Source: Nostocales cyanobacterium Centralia_MAG_434 (GTDB lineage Bacteria > Cyanobacteriota > Cyanobacteriia > Cyanobacteriales > Nostocaceae). Taken from it: a stretch of DNA of 41,043 nucleotides. The first letter of the stretch is position 1, and the number at the start of each line of letters is the position of its first letter. Location: assembly GCA_021324415.1 (NCBI GenBank), contig JAJPJF010000447.1, forward strand, positions 1-41,043, read 5' to 3'. A program made the translations under genes and the position numbers. Below, piece by piece: positions 16,868-24,061 of this stretch. The notes under the pieces were generated by a model. The model did no database searches. It was not told the DNA's origin and was given only the letters and a program-made list of their open reading frames with translations.

Positions 16868-18277
16868 ATGTATCAAGGTTTACTGGTCATTGATGCTGAT
16901 GCCCATAAGCTCGAAAACCCTCTTGTTATGCGGGATTATATCGAGCCAGAGTATCGCGATCGCATCGGTTTAGTCATTGACAGTCTGGGCGATCAACGAG
17001 CGCGAATCATGGACTTTAATCCAGCTACGGGCAAAAACGACTTCATGCGTATGTTCCCGCAACCTCAAGGACTGGGTAAAGGTGGTTTTCGCAACCTCCA
17101 CCCAGACACAACCCTAGGTGCAATGTTCAATCGTGTACGGATTGAACATATGGATCAAGAAGGTATTGATGTCCAAGTTATTTACGGCACGCTCAACTTA
17201 ATTTTCTCCAGCATTTTAGATAAAGATCTAGCTATAGCACTTTGCCGTGGTTACAATAGTTACATCGCTGATGACTGCCGAGGATACAATAATCGGCTCA
17301 AAGCGATTGGTGTGATACCACTACAAGATGTAGATGCAGCAGTAGCAGAAATGTACCGCTGTGTGAATGAACTGGGTTTGATTAGTGTTGCGGTTGCACC
17401 AAACTTACCAATTCCTCACCCCAAAGCACCTGAGGCATTCCCAGATATCCGTACCTGTAAAGCTATCAGCCATCCTGACTTCCGTCCTATCCTTCAAGCA
17501 GCCGTAGACCTGAACATTGGTCTGGGAATTCACGGTGGTCCCGGTTCTTATATGGTAGGTGGTATTTCAGACCATACGGAAACCTTTGTCCTCACACACA
17601 TTTTTGTTCAGCGCAACCAGCAACAACTGGCTTTGGCGCGGATGGTTTTTGATGGTGCGTTTGAGCAATTCCCAACTCTTCGGGTAGGCTTTTTAGAAGG
17701 TGGTTGTGGTTGGTTACCAGATCTTGCCCATGCTTTCCATGAGCATTGGGAAAAACGCATTCGCGATTTTGACCCCAAAAATCCTTATCGCCCCTCCCTG
17801 ATGGAATTCACTAAATTGATGATTCAGGAACGAGGCACCCACAACAATATTAACCTGATTAGCCAGGCGAAAAACCTCTTCGATCTTATGTGGAATCAAC
17901 AGCATGACCCCACTAAAATCGATGATGCTAGTCTCTACGAACATTATGATCTTCGTCATCGTGACCCAATGGAGTACTTCGAACGAGGCCAAATCTTCAC
18001 CTCTTTTGAATCAGATGACCCAGGTCCTGCTTACCTTCCAACAGCAATGGGTGAAGTGGGTAAGCGTCTGGCTTGCTTCTCTGGCGATTATGGCCACTGG
18101 GATGGTGTACTTCATAACTGTGTCCAGGATGCGGCTACAGTCACAGATTACGACCAAGAACATTTAGCACTTTTGCTAGGTGGTAATGCTTTGTCTCTGT
18201 ATGGCGATCGCCTACGCCAATCTCTACCTACTGAACTGCAAACCCAGGCGTTGAGTCTCAGTAGTATTGCTGAATAG
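16868..18277 (+). CDS. Amidohydrolase-2 family protein (ACMSD-like)
   Basis: 469-residue metal-dependent hydrolase or decarboxylase of the amidohydrolase-2 family. The N-terminal metal motif is DADAH (9-13) with KLE after it; other ligands are likely His in GLGIHGGPG, His in the VLTH segment, and the late Asp in SGDYGHWDG. FLEGGCGWLP is a strong family signature. A consensus GGAGGA ribosome-binding site lies 9 bp before the ATG. These enzymes decarboxylate or hydrolyse small ring or amide substrates. It is probably co-transcribed with the Mpo1-like gene and is the last gene of the plus-strand group, followed by a hairpin. Confidence 0.9.
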   Translation: MYQGLLVIDADAHKLENPLVMRDYIEPEYRDRIGLVIDSLGDQRARIMDFNPATGKNDFMRMFPQPQGLGKGGFRNLHPDTTLGAMFNRVRIEHMDQEGIDVQVIYGTLNLIFSSILDKDLAIALCRGYNSYIADDCRGYNNRLKAIGVIPLQDVDAAVAEMYRCVNELGLISVAVAPNLPIPHPKAPEAFPDIRTCKAISHPDFRPILQAAVDLNIGLGIHGGPGSYMVGGISDHTETFVLTHIFVQRNQQQLALARMVFDGAFEQFPTLRVGFLEGGCGWLPDLAHAFHEHWEKRIRDFDPKNPYRPSLMEFTKLMIQERGTHNNINLISQAKNLFDLMWNQQHDPTKIDDASLYEHYDLRHRDPMEYFERGQIFTSFESDDPGPAYLPTAMGEVGKRLACFSGDYGHWDGVLHNCVQDAATVTDYDQEHLALLLGGNALSLYGDRLRQSLPTELQTQALSLSSIAE

Positions 18278-18301
18278 ACTTCTTAGTAGAAGTTGCTTAA
18301 T

Positions 18302-18337
18302 AGGTTAAGGGGTCATGGAAAATCAAACCCCTAACCT
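18302..18337 (+). terminator. Hairpin after the amidohydrolase gene
   Basis: Arms AGGTTA + GGGGT (18302-18313, one bulged A) pair with ACCCC + TAACCT (18327-18337), 25 bp after the stop codon. Only a short T-run (TTTA) follows, so termination may be partial. Confidence 0.6.
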
Positions 18338-18540
18338 TTACTAAGCTGAAACATGGCTTGTGGAAGCTCAACCGTGACTTTGTGCGTTGTCATTGGTTGC
18401 TGAATTTCTCTTGCGATCTATATCTTCGATCTTAACGGAATTAAATTTCTGCCAAGAAGTGGAAAATACTCGAGGGTGTCACACTGGCAGTGCCTTTACT
18501 ATGGAAATATTAAAAGAATTATTGAAAGGAACCAATCGCC

Positions 18541-19089
18541 ATGACCCTGATTGCTGCCAAGTGGACGATTGACGAATATCATCACATGATCGAGGCTGGC
18601 ATTTTAGACTCGCGCAAAGTTGAATTACTGAAAGGGGAAATTGTCGAAATGTCGCCGGAAGGTGAACCTCACGCTTACTGTAGTCACGAAGCAAGTGACT
18701 ATTTAACGAATTTCCTAGGCAATCTCGCGACAATACGCCAAGCTAAGCCCATCACTTTACCCAACGATTCGGAACCCGAACCTGATATTGCTATTGTCCA
18801 ACGTTTAGGACGTGAGTATCGAGAACATCACCCCTATCCAGAAAATATTTTTTGGCTGATTGAGTATGGTAACTCCAGTTTAGAGAAAGATTTGGAAATA
18901 AAAAGCAAGATTTACGCGGAAGTTGGTATTCCAGAATACTGGGTTGTTAATCTCAAAAGGTCAACCCTCGTCGTGTTTCGAGAACCTTTAGATGGAGAGT
19001 ATGCTACAAAACTGACTCTGACTGAAGGAACAATTCAACCGCTTGCATTCCCTGATGTGTTAGTGTCCGTCGTACAAATTATTAATTAG
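18541..19089 (+). CDS. Uma2-family (DUF820) endonuclease-fold protein
   Basis: 182-residue protein of the Uma2/DUF820 family, greatly expanded in cyanobacteria. It shows the PD-(D/E)xK-like core: PEPDIAIV (Asp), then WLIEYGNSSLEKDLEIKSKIYAEVGIPEYWVV in which Glu and the downstream Lys fit the nuclease motif. GAAAGGA lies 8 bp before the ATG. The cellular role of the family is not established. A decayed relative lies at 40206-40499. Full length for the family (about 180-200 residues). Confidence 0.93.
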   Translation: MTLIAAKWTIDEYHHMIEAGILDSRKVELLKGEIVEMSPEGEPHAYCSHEASDYLTNFLGNLATIRQAKPITLPNDSEPEPDIAIVQRLGREYREHHPYPENIFWLIEYGNSSLEKDLEIKSKIYAEVGIPEYWVVNLKRSTLVVFREPLDGEYATKLTLTEGTIQPLAFPDVLVSVVQIIN

Positions 19090-19301
19090 TTAATATCGTT
19101 TTAAATTTTGATGGTGCGGGAGAAAATTCTGATTTTCGGTATAGGCGAGGACGTATTGCTGAATATTGTTAAGTTATTTGACGTTGTGATTCCTGAGTTT
19201 TCCGCTATTCTAATCACACCTGCTGATTACAGTCATTTTTTAGCAGGTTTGGTGAAGAAATTTAAGTTTCCTTTATCCTTTTGTGTGAGGATTGGTTTCG
19301 A

Positions 19302-20864
19302 ATGCGAGTTTTGCTCCTATATCCCCTATTTCCTAAATCTTTTTGGTCGTTTGACAAAGCACTAGAACTCATCGGGCGTAAGGTTTCGCTCCCTCCCCTA
19401 GGCTTGATCACAGTTGCGGCTATTCTGCCACAGACTTGGGAATTCCGCTTAGTAGACCGTAATGTTCGCTTCGAAACTGAAGCCGAATGGGCTTGGGCCG
19501 ATTTGGTGATTATATCAGGTATGATTGTTCAAAAACCTGATATGCTGCACCTAGTCGCTGAGGCAAAGCGGCGTGGTGTACCTGTAGCAGTGGGTGGTCC
19601 CTATGTGACATCCTCTCCTGAAGCAGTGCAGGCAGCTGGGGCAGATTTTCTAGTTTTGGATGAGGGCGAGATCACTCTACCATTGTTGGTCGAAGCTCTA
19701 AACCGAGGCGAAACTTCAGGAATATTCACTGCCAAAGGTGAAAAACCTGATGTTACCAGCACCCCAATCCCAAGATTTGACTTGTTGGATTTAGGTGTAT
19801 ACAACGAGATGTCAGTACAGTTTTCCCGTGGTTGTCCTTTCCAGTGCGAGTTCTGCGACATTATCGTCTTATATGGGCGCAAGCCACGCACCAAAACACC
19901 TGCTCAGTTGCTGGCTGAGTTACAGACTCTCTATGATCTGGGCTGGCGACGCTCAGTTTTTGTCGTGGATGACAACTTTATCGGTAATAAGCGCAATGTG
20001 AAGCTCATGCTGCACGAACTTATTCCCTGGATGGCAGCTCATGATTACCCCTTCCGCTTCACGACTGAAGCTTCTGTGGATCTAGCACAAGATCAGGAAC
20101 TGCTGGAGATGATGGTTGCTGCTAACTTCGGCGCTGTCTTTCTAGGTATTGAAACACCGGATACGGATAGTCTCTCTTTAACTAAGAAGTTCCAAAATAC
20201 ACGCAACTCTCTGGTGGAATCTGTTCAGACTATTAATCGGGCAGGTTTACGCGTGATGGCAGGATTTATTATTGGCTTTGATGGCGAGAAAGCAGGGGCG
20301 GGCGATCGCATCATTGATTTTGTAGAAGCAACTGCAATTCCTCAAGCACTTTTCAGTATGCTTCAAGCCTTGCCGAATACAGCTTTGTGGAATCGACTCG
20401 AAAAGGAAGGACGTCTGATTAATGGGAAGCAAGAGGCGAACATCCACCAAACAACTCTCAGCAACTTTATTCCTACTCGACCTTTACCAGAACTCGCCCG
20501 CGAGTATGTTAGGTGCTTTTGGGAACTGTATGAGCCTACTCGCTATCTGGCACGGATTTATCGGCATTACCAACAGATGCGACCCAACCTCCACAAACGG
20601 AAATTCAAGATGCCAGAATTAGTTGAGTTTAAGGCATTGCTACTCATTTGTTGGCGACAAGGGCTAAAGCGCAATACACGCTTTCAATTTTGGCGTCAGC
20701 TGTTCTTAATTATCTGGCATAATCCAAGTGTACTTGTGCCGTATCTGAGTAATTGTGCCCTAATTGAACACTTCATTGAGTATCGCCAAATTGTGCGTGA
20801 CGAAATAGAAACCCAGTTAGCCGGGTTTGTCGCAGAAGAAGCAATTCTTCAAACAAGCCGATGA
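19302..20864 (+). CDS. B12-binding-domain radical SAM protein (DUF4070-type)
   Basis: 520 residues from the ATG at 19302, chosen because the family starts MRVLLLYP. An N-terminal cobalamin-binding Rossmann domain (about 1-140; LPPLGLITVAA and AVGGPYVT motifs) is followed by a radical SAM core with the 4Fe-4S cysteines Cys178, Cys182, Cys185 (CPFQCEFCD) and a C-terminal DUF4070 region. Relatives include HpnR/HpnJ-like and BchE-like enzymes that act on lipids or tetrapyrroles, often methylating unactivated carbon. The specific substrate is not identifiable. Its last 9 bp overlap the 3' end of a convergent tRNA gene. Confidence 0.92.
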   Translation: MRVLLLYPLFPKSFWSFDKALELIGRKVSLPPLGLITVAAILPQTWEFRLVDRNVRFETEAEWAWADLVIISGMIVQKPDMLHLVAEAKRRGVPVAVGGPYVTSSPEAVQAAGADFLVLDEGEITLPLLVEALNRGETSGIFTAKGEKPDVTSTPIPRFDLLDLGVYNEMSVQFSRGCPFQCEFCDIIVLYGRKPRTKTPAQLLAELQTLYDLGWRRSVFVVDDNFIGNKRNVKLMLHELIPWMAAHDYPFRFTTEASVDLAQDQELLEMMVAANFGAVFLGIETPDTDSLSLTKKFQNTRNSLVESVQTINRAGLRVMAGFIIGFDGEKAGAGDRIIDFVEATAIPQALFSMLQALPNTALWNRLEKEGRLINGKQEANIHQTTLSNFIPTRPLPELAREYVRCFWELYEPTRYLARIYRHYQQMRPNLHKRKFKMPELVEFKALLLICWRQGLKRNTRFQFWRQLFLIIWHNPSVLVPYLSNCALIEHFIEYRQIVRDEIETQLAGFVAEEAILQTSR

Positions 20865-20927
20865 CGGGATTTGAACCCGTGGCCTGCTGATTACGAATCA
20901 GCTGCTCTACCACTGAGCCACATCGGC
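20856..20927 (-). tRNA. tRNA-Thr (anticodon CGT)
   Basis: A 72-base cloverleaf on the minus strand: acceptor stem GCCGATG/CATCGGC (7 perfect pairs), D arm GCTC-AGTGGTA-GAGC, anticodon arm GCTGA-TTCGTAA-TCAGC with CGT in the loop, 5-base variable region, T arm ACGGG-TTCAAAT-CCCGT, discriminator T. CCA is not encoded. The 3' end lies inside the final three codons of the radical SAM gene on the opposite strand. Confidence 0.97.
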
Positions 20928-20962
20928 ATATACAGTCTAAAAGTATAGCACTATTTAAAGTC

Positions 20963-21235
20963 ATGGTAGAACAAAATCCGAAAAATCGGGTTAACCCTCA
21001 ACAATATGCCCGTCTTAGGGCTGAAATTGCAGCTCCTTATCGGGGCTTACGGAAATTTATCTATGTTGGTTGTGGTGCTTCCGGCTTTATCGGTGCACTC
21101 GTCTTTTTCTCTCAGTTACTTGCTGGCAAGGATGTTAACAGTGCTCTTCCCAACTTAGCTCTCCAAATAGGAGTTGTTGTCTTGATGGTTTTTCTCTGGG
21201 GTTGGGAGCAACGTCGGGAACAACGTAAAAATTAA
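20963..21235 (+). CDS. DUF3493 small membrane protein
   Basis: 90-residue protein of the cyanobacteria/plastid family DUF3493, with the family's RLRAEIAAPYRGLRKFIYV segment (18-36), a first hydrophobic helix (about 37-52) and a second (about 65-79), then a WEQRREQRKN basic tail. The plant relative (LPA3-like) takes part in photosystem II assembly; the cyanobacterial role is not proven. It starts at ATG just downstream of the tRNA locus and ends before a good terminator hairpin. Confidence 0.92.
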   Translation: MVEQNPKNRVNPQQYARLRAEIAAPYRGLRKFIYVGCGASGFIGALVFFSQLLAGKDVNSALPNLALQIGVVVLMVFLWGWEQRREQRKN

Positions 21236-21276
21236 AATCAACTTTAATTTTTGTTTTAATATTTTAATTTTTTTAG

Positions 21277-21310
21277 GCCTCTATCACGGGACAGAGGCTT
21301 GTTTTGTCTT
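21277..21310 (+). terminator. Intrinsic terminator after DUF3493
   Basis: Perfect 6-bp arms GCCTCT (21277-21282) and AGAGGC (21293-21298) followed by TTGTTTTGTCTT, 41 bp after the stop codon. Confidence 0.75.
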
Positions 21311-21425
21311 GGAGCGCTTCACTTTACATTTATACACAGTTGCTTACAAAAACAGAAAAAATAAAAAAATTGTTATAAAATCTGAAAACTCTTAAATTTC
21401 TGCGAAACTAAAAAATGTTCAAACG

Positions 21426-21562
21426 AGGTCAGCTTACATAAAGACCTTGACTATAAATTACAATTCTTTAAAAGGGGTAAGTCAAATATAAACACCCCAA
21501 CCAAATAAAATGAATTTTTTAGCGCCAGCCTCTTAAATTAAGAATCTGGCGCTTTTAATTTT
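21426..21562 (+). ncRNA. Candidate structured RNA ending in a strong terminator
   Basis: The 339-bp gap 21236-21574 holds, after the DUF3493 terminator, two small hairpins: AGGTC/GACCT (21426-21430, 21443-21447) and GGGGT/ACCCC (21474-21478, 21494-21498). A strong terminator follows: GCGCCAG/CTGGCGC (21522-21528, 21546-21552) with TTTTAATTTTT. Since the DUF3493 gene already has a terminator, this second one on the same strand has no known transcript. A weak -10 (TATAAA, 21374-21379) lies upstream. No known small RNA family is recognised; the second hairpin could instead stop antisense read-through into the SLH gene. Confidence 0.35.
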
Positions 21563-21574
21563 TATCTCAAAATA

Positions 21575-23266
21575 TTAAGGAGCCTTTACTAAATATGGTG
21601 AAGGAATGACTTTGGCACGTCCCGCATTAACCATTGCCTGATAGACAAAAGCCGCCACATCTGCTCTTGTTGCCTGACGGTTAGGGTTTAGTTGCTTGAC
21701 TGTAGGATAATTAACAACTAATTGCCGTGCAGTAGCTGCTGCAACTGAGTTAATAGCATACTGAGGAATCTGGGAAGCATCGCTGTAAAATGAAAGGACA
21801 TTTTGATTGTCAGCACTTAACCCGAGACCACTAGCTAAAGAGACTAATGCCTGAACTCGTGGAATCTGCTCTTGTGGTTTAAAAGTATGATCCGGATAAC
21901 CAGAAACAAAACCACTCTTGTATGCTGATTCAATCACTTGATACGCCCAGAAATTAGATGGGACATCAGAAAACTGTGTGCTCTGACGTTTGTCTTGTGG
22001 TTGAAAAGCTTTGGCAACGATGGCGGCAAATTGGGCACGAGTCACAGGGTCATCAGGTCTAAAACTTCCATCCGGGAAGCCAGCGATAATATTTTTAGAT
22101 GCGAGAGCTTCAATATATGTTTTTGCCCAGTAACCTGTTGGCACATCTTTGAAAGCAACCGCTCCTCCAGAAAGAGGTGGAGCTTTGGCGAAGACAAAGT
22201 CTACTTGACCGAGAATCCGCTTAGCGTCCATCTCGTTGCCGATCGCAAGAATTTTGTTGGTTTTGGTGGAATTATTCAGGTCATAGCGAGCGTTTTTGCT
22301 GATCAAATTCCCACCCTGATTGTCATTTGTACCAAGATCGGGGAGAGCATTGATAGTCACCACGATGCCATCCTGTGTATTGTTCTGAATCACATTCCTA
22401 CGTAGCACAGGCTTGGCTGACTCTGAGATATAAATACCATCTTTATTTTTGATTATCTGGTTTTCCGATACCAGAGGTGTAGAAGTGCCACCGATAGCCA
22501 GTCCAAACCCAGTATTCTCAAACAGGTTATTCCGAATTTCGCCTTGAGCAGATTTTGCTACAGAAACTCCATTACCCTTATTTTGAATAAATACGTTATT
22601 TTCAATTTTTGGATTAGCTGTACCGGTGACAAAAACTCCCTCGCGGACACTGTTAGTAAAAGTGCTGTTTGTGATTGTGGGATTAGCAGATTCAACCCAT
22701 ATACCAGTTCCACGGCTGTCTGAGTTGGTAACGGTTATCCCAGTGATTGTGCTGTCGTTCTCAGCTAGGATGGCAACATTTTGTCGGGCAAAGGTGGGAC
22801 TGATATAAATACCACTACCTGTAATTAATACCGACTGACCTTTACTAGAGTCATCACCTCGTAGCGTGACACCTTGTTTGATCAGTAGTGGGAATTGTTC
22901 ACCACTGTCTTTGTTATAGGTGCCAGGAGATAGTTGAATGACTGTACCAGGTTGCGCTTGATTGAGAGCGAAAGTAATGGTTTTATAAGGTTGTGCTTCT
23001 GTGGTACCGGCACCAGTATTGTCTTGACCGGTTTGGGGATTGACGTAAATGACGCTGGCTGTCGTTGCTCTAACTTGCGCCACTAAATTTCGAGCGTTTC
23101 CTTGTTGATGGACAAGACCTGCATTTACCTGCATGGGCGATAGTAAACCAGTTGTGACAAGGAAGAAAGTGCTGAGACTAGCTGGCAAAGCGAGGCTAGA
23201 TGCGAGATTCCCAAAAGGAATTGGATAAGGTTTCAATTGCGGAGTATGTAGTCCCTGACGTATCAT
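21575..23266 (-). CDS. Secreted DUF1565 beta-helix protein with three SLH domains
   Basis: 563-residue envelope protein. An N-terminal signal sequence (about 1-50, hydrophobic stretch ASLSTFFLVTTGLL) is followed by a DUF1565 right-handed beta-helix (about 72-330) with YVNPQTGQDNTGAG, repeated short coils such as NPTITNSTF and NKDGIYISESAKPVLRRNVI. Three S-layer-homology repeats follow at about 365-550 (FKDVPTGYWAKTYIEALAS; FSDVPSNFWAYQVIESAYK; and a degenerate third). SLH repeats bind secondary cell-wall polymers, tying the beta-helix to the envelope. A carbohydrate-binding or lyase activity is possible for the helix; none is proven. Confidence 0.93.
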   Translation of the reverse strand: MIRQGLHTPQLKPYPIPFGNLASSLALPASLSTFFLVTTGLLSPMQVNAGLVHQQGNARNLVAQVRATTASVIYVNPQTGQDNTGAGTTEAQPYKTITFALNQAQPGTVIQLSPGTYNKDSGEQFPLLIKQGVTLRGDDSSKGQSVLITGSGIYISPTFARQNVAILAENDSTITGITVTNSDSRGTGIWVESANPTITNSTFTNSVREGVFVTGTANPKIENNVFIQNKGNGVSVAKSAQGEIRNNLFENTGFGLAIGGTSTPLVSENQIIKNKDGIYISESAKPVLRRNVIQNNTQDGIVVTINALPDLGTNDNQGGNLISKNARYDLNNSTKTNKILAIGNEMDAKRILGQVDFVFAKAPPLSGGAVAFKDVPTGYWAKTYIEALASKNIIAGFPDGSFRPDDPVTRAQFAAIVAKAFQPQDKRQSTQFSDVPSNFWAYQVIESAYKSGFVSGYPDHTFKPQEQIPRVQALVSLASGLGLSADNQNVLSFYSDASQIPQYAINSVAAATARQLVVNYPTVKQLNPNRQATRADVAAFVYQAMVNAGRAKVIPSPYLVKAP

Positions 23267-23299
23267 GTTGAGTTTGCGTTTATGATGTGCTCGTTTATT

Positions 23300-23330
23300 C
23301 AGTTATCAGTTAACAGTTATCAGTTATCAG
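23300..23330. repeat. STRR-type heptamer (CAGTTAT), block 1
   Basis: Four to five copies of CAGTTAT/CAGTTAA upstream of the SLH gene. The rest of the 459-bp gap 23267-23725 holds the palindrome at 23557-23597 and the likely SLH promoter; no gene is supported there. Confidence 0.8.
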
Positions 23331-23556
23331 CTATTAATAGGTTGGGCGACTTTTCTCTCAAGACTAGAGACTAGGTCTTACCCGTCACCTTGCTGTCAAA
23401 CCCATGCAAAACTGTACTGCATGACCTGCACTATAACACTTGGGTTCCCTAAGTGAAAATATGGTTAATCCTGCTTAATAACTCACTTTCTGCACCCTCA
23501 AGAGCCGCTGCTAAGTCGCGACTAACACAATACTTTCGGGATCATGATTCAGAAAA

Positions 23557-23597
23557 GCACACAAACCCGGTTTCTTCAAGAAACCGGGTTTGTGTGC
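23557..23597. repeat. Perfect 20-bp palindrome (AAACCCGGTTTC family), copy 2
   Basis: Arms 23557-23576 and 23578-23597 are perfectly complementary around one C. The core AAACCCGGTTTCTT is shared with the copy at 14065-14093. It lies between the SLH gene and the small protein gene and looks like a dispersed non-coding palindromic element. Confidence 0.92.
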
Positions 23598-23725
23598 CTT
23601 CATTTAGTTAAAATTTGTGACGTTACTGACTTTGAGAATAAAATACAACAATTAGGCATGAAACCCACTACTCCATGCCTTATTTCCACAACAGTAGAAA
23701 TTATTTTAAATTGGAATCAATTGGT

Positions 23726-23923
23726 TTAGTAAGCTAAAGTTTCTAAAGTTTCCCGTAAATAGCGTTGTACTTGTTGCTCAAGGCTGAACTGTTGGAATTG
23801 AGAATCACACTCGTAGAGCCAGCGTTGAAAACCTGAACTCGCGGCGATCGCGTCCTTCAGATTATTCCACATTTCGGCATCACCAGAGAATTGGCGCGTG
23901 TTGGAAGCATGAATTTTAGCCAT
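23726..23923 (-). CDS. Small conserved hypothetical protein
   Basis: 65-residue soluble protein starting MAKIHASNTRQFSGDAEMW, with a helical middle (WNNLKDAIAASSGFQRWLYE) and a charged end. I believe similar short proteins occur in Nostocales, but no function is known. The start is ATG. It lies downstream of infB on the same strand, separated by a block of tandem repeats, so its link to the infB operon is unclear. Confidence 0.65.
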   Translation of the reverse strand: MAKIHASNTRQFSGDAEMWNNLKDAIAASSGFQRWLYECDSQFQQFSLEQQVQRYLRETLETLAY

Positions 23924-23960
23924 AGTTTCTCAGTCCTAAGTTTTAACTTTAAAAGCAAAT

Positions 23961-24060
23961 CAGTTATCAGTTACCAGTTATCAGTTATCAATTATAGCTT
24001 TGGAGTATAAGTGATAACTGTTCACTGTTAACCGTTCACTGATTGTTGACTGTTCACTGA
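23961..24060. repeat. STRR-type heptamer (CAGTTAT / GTTCACT), block 2
   Basis: Repeats of CAGTTAT and ACCAGTTAT (23961-23991) followed by an inverted-sense series of ACTGTTC units (24017-24060) directly next to the infB stop codon. The two halves are partly complementary and could fold into a long hairpin after infB. Confidence 0.8.
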
Positions 24061-24061
24061 C

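Noticed and set aside
19108-19365. 85-codon plus-strand frame before the radical SAM gene
   Set aside because: Overlaps the true radical SAM start in another frame and shows no recognisable features.
19302-20864. Call as hopanoid C-3 methylase HpnR
   Set aside because: Domain layout fits, but many cyanobacterial radical SAM proteins share it and no hopanoid genes are adjacent.
21938-22405. 155-codon plus-strand frame opposite the SLH protein
   Set aside because: Shadow of the repetitive beta-helix and SLH coding sequence; no family features.
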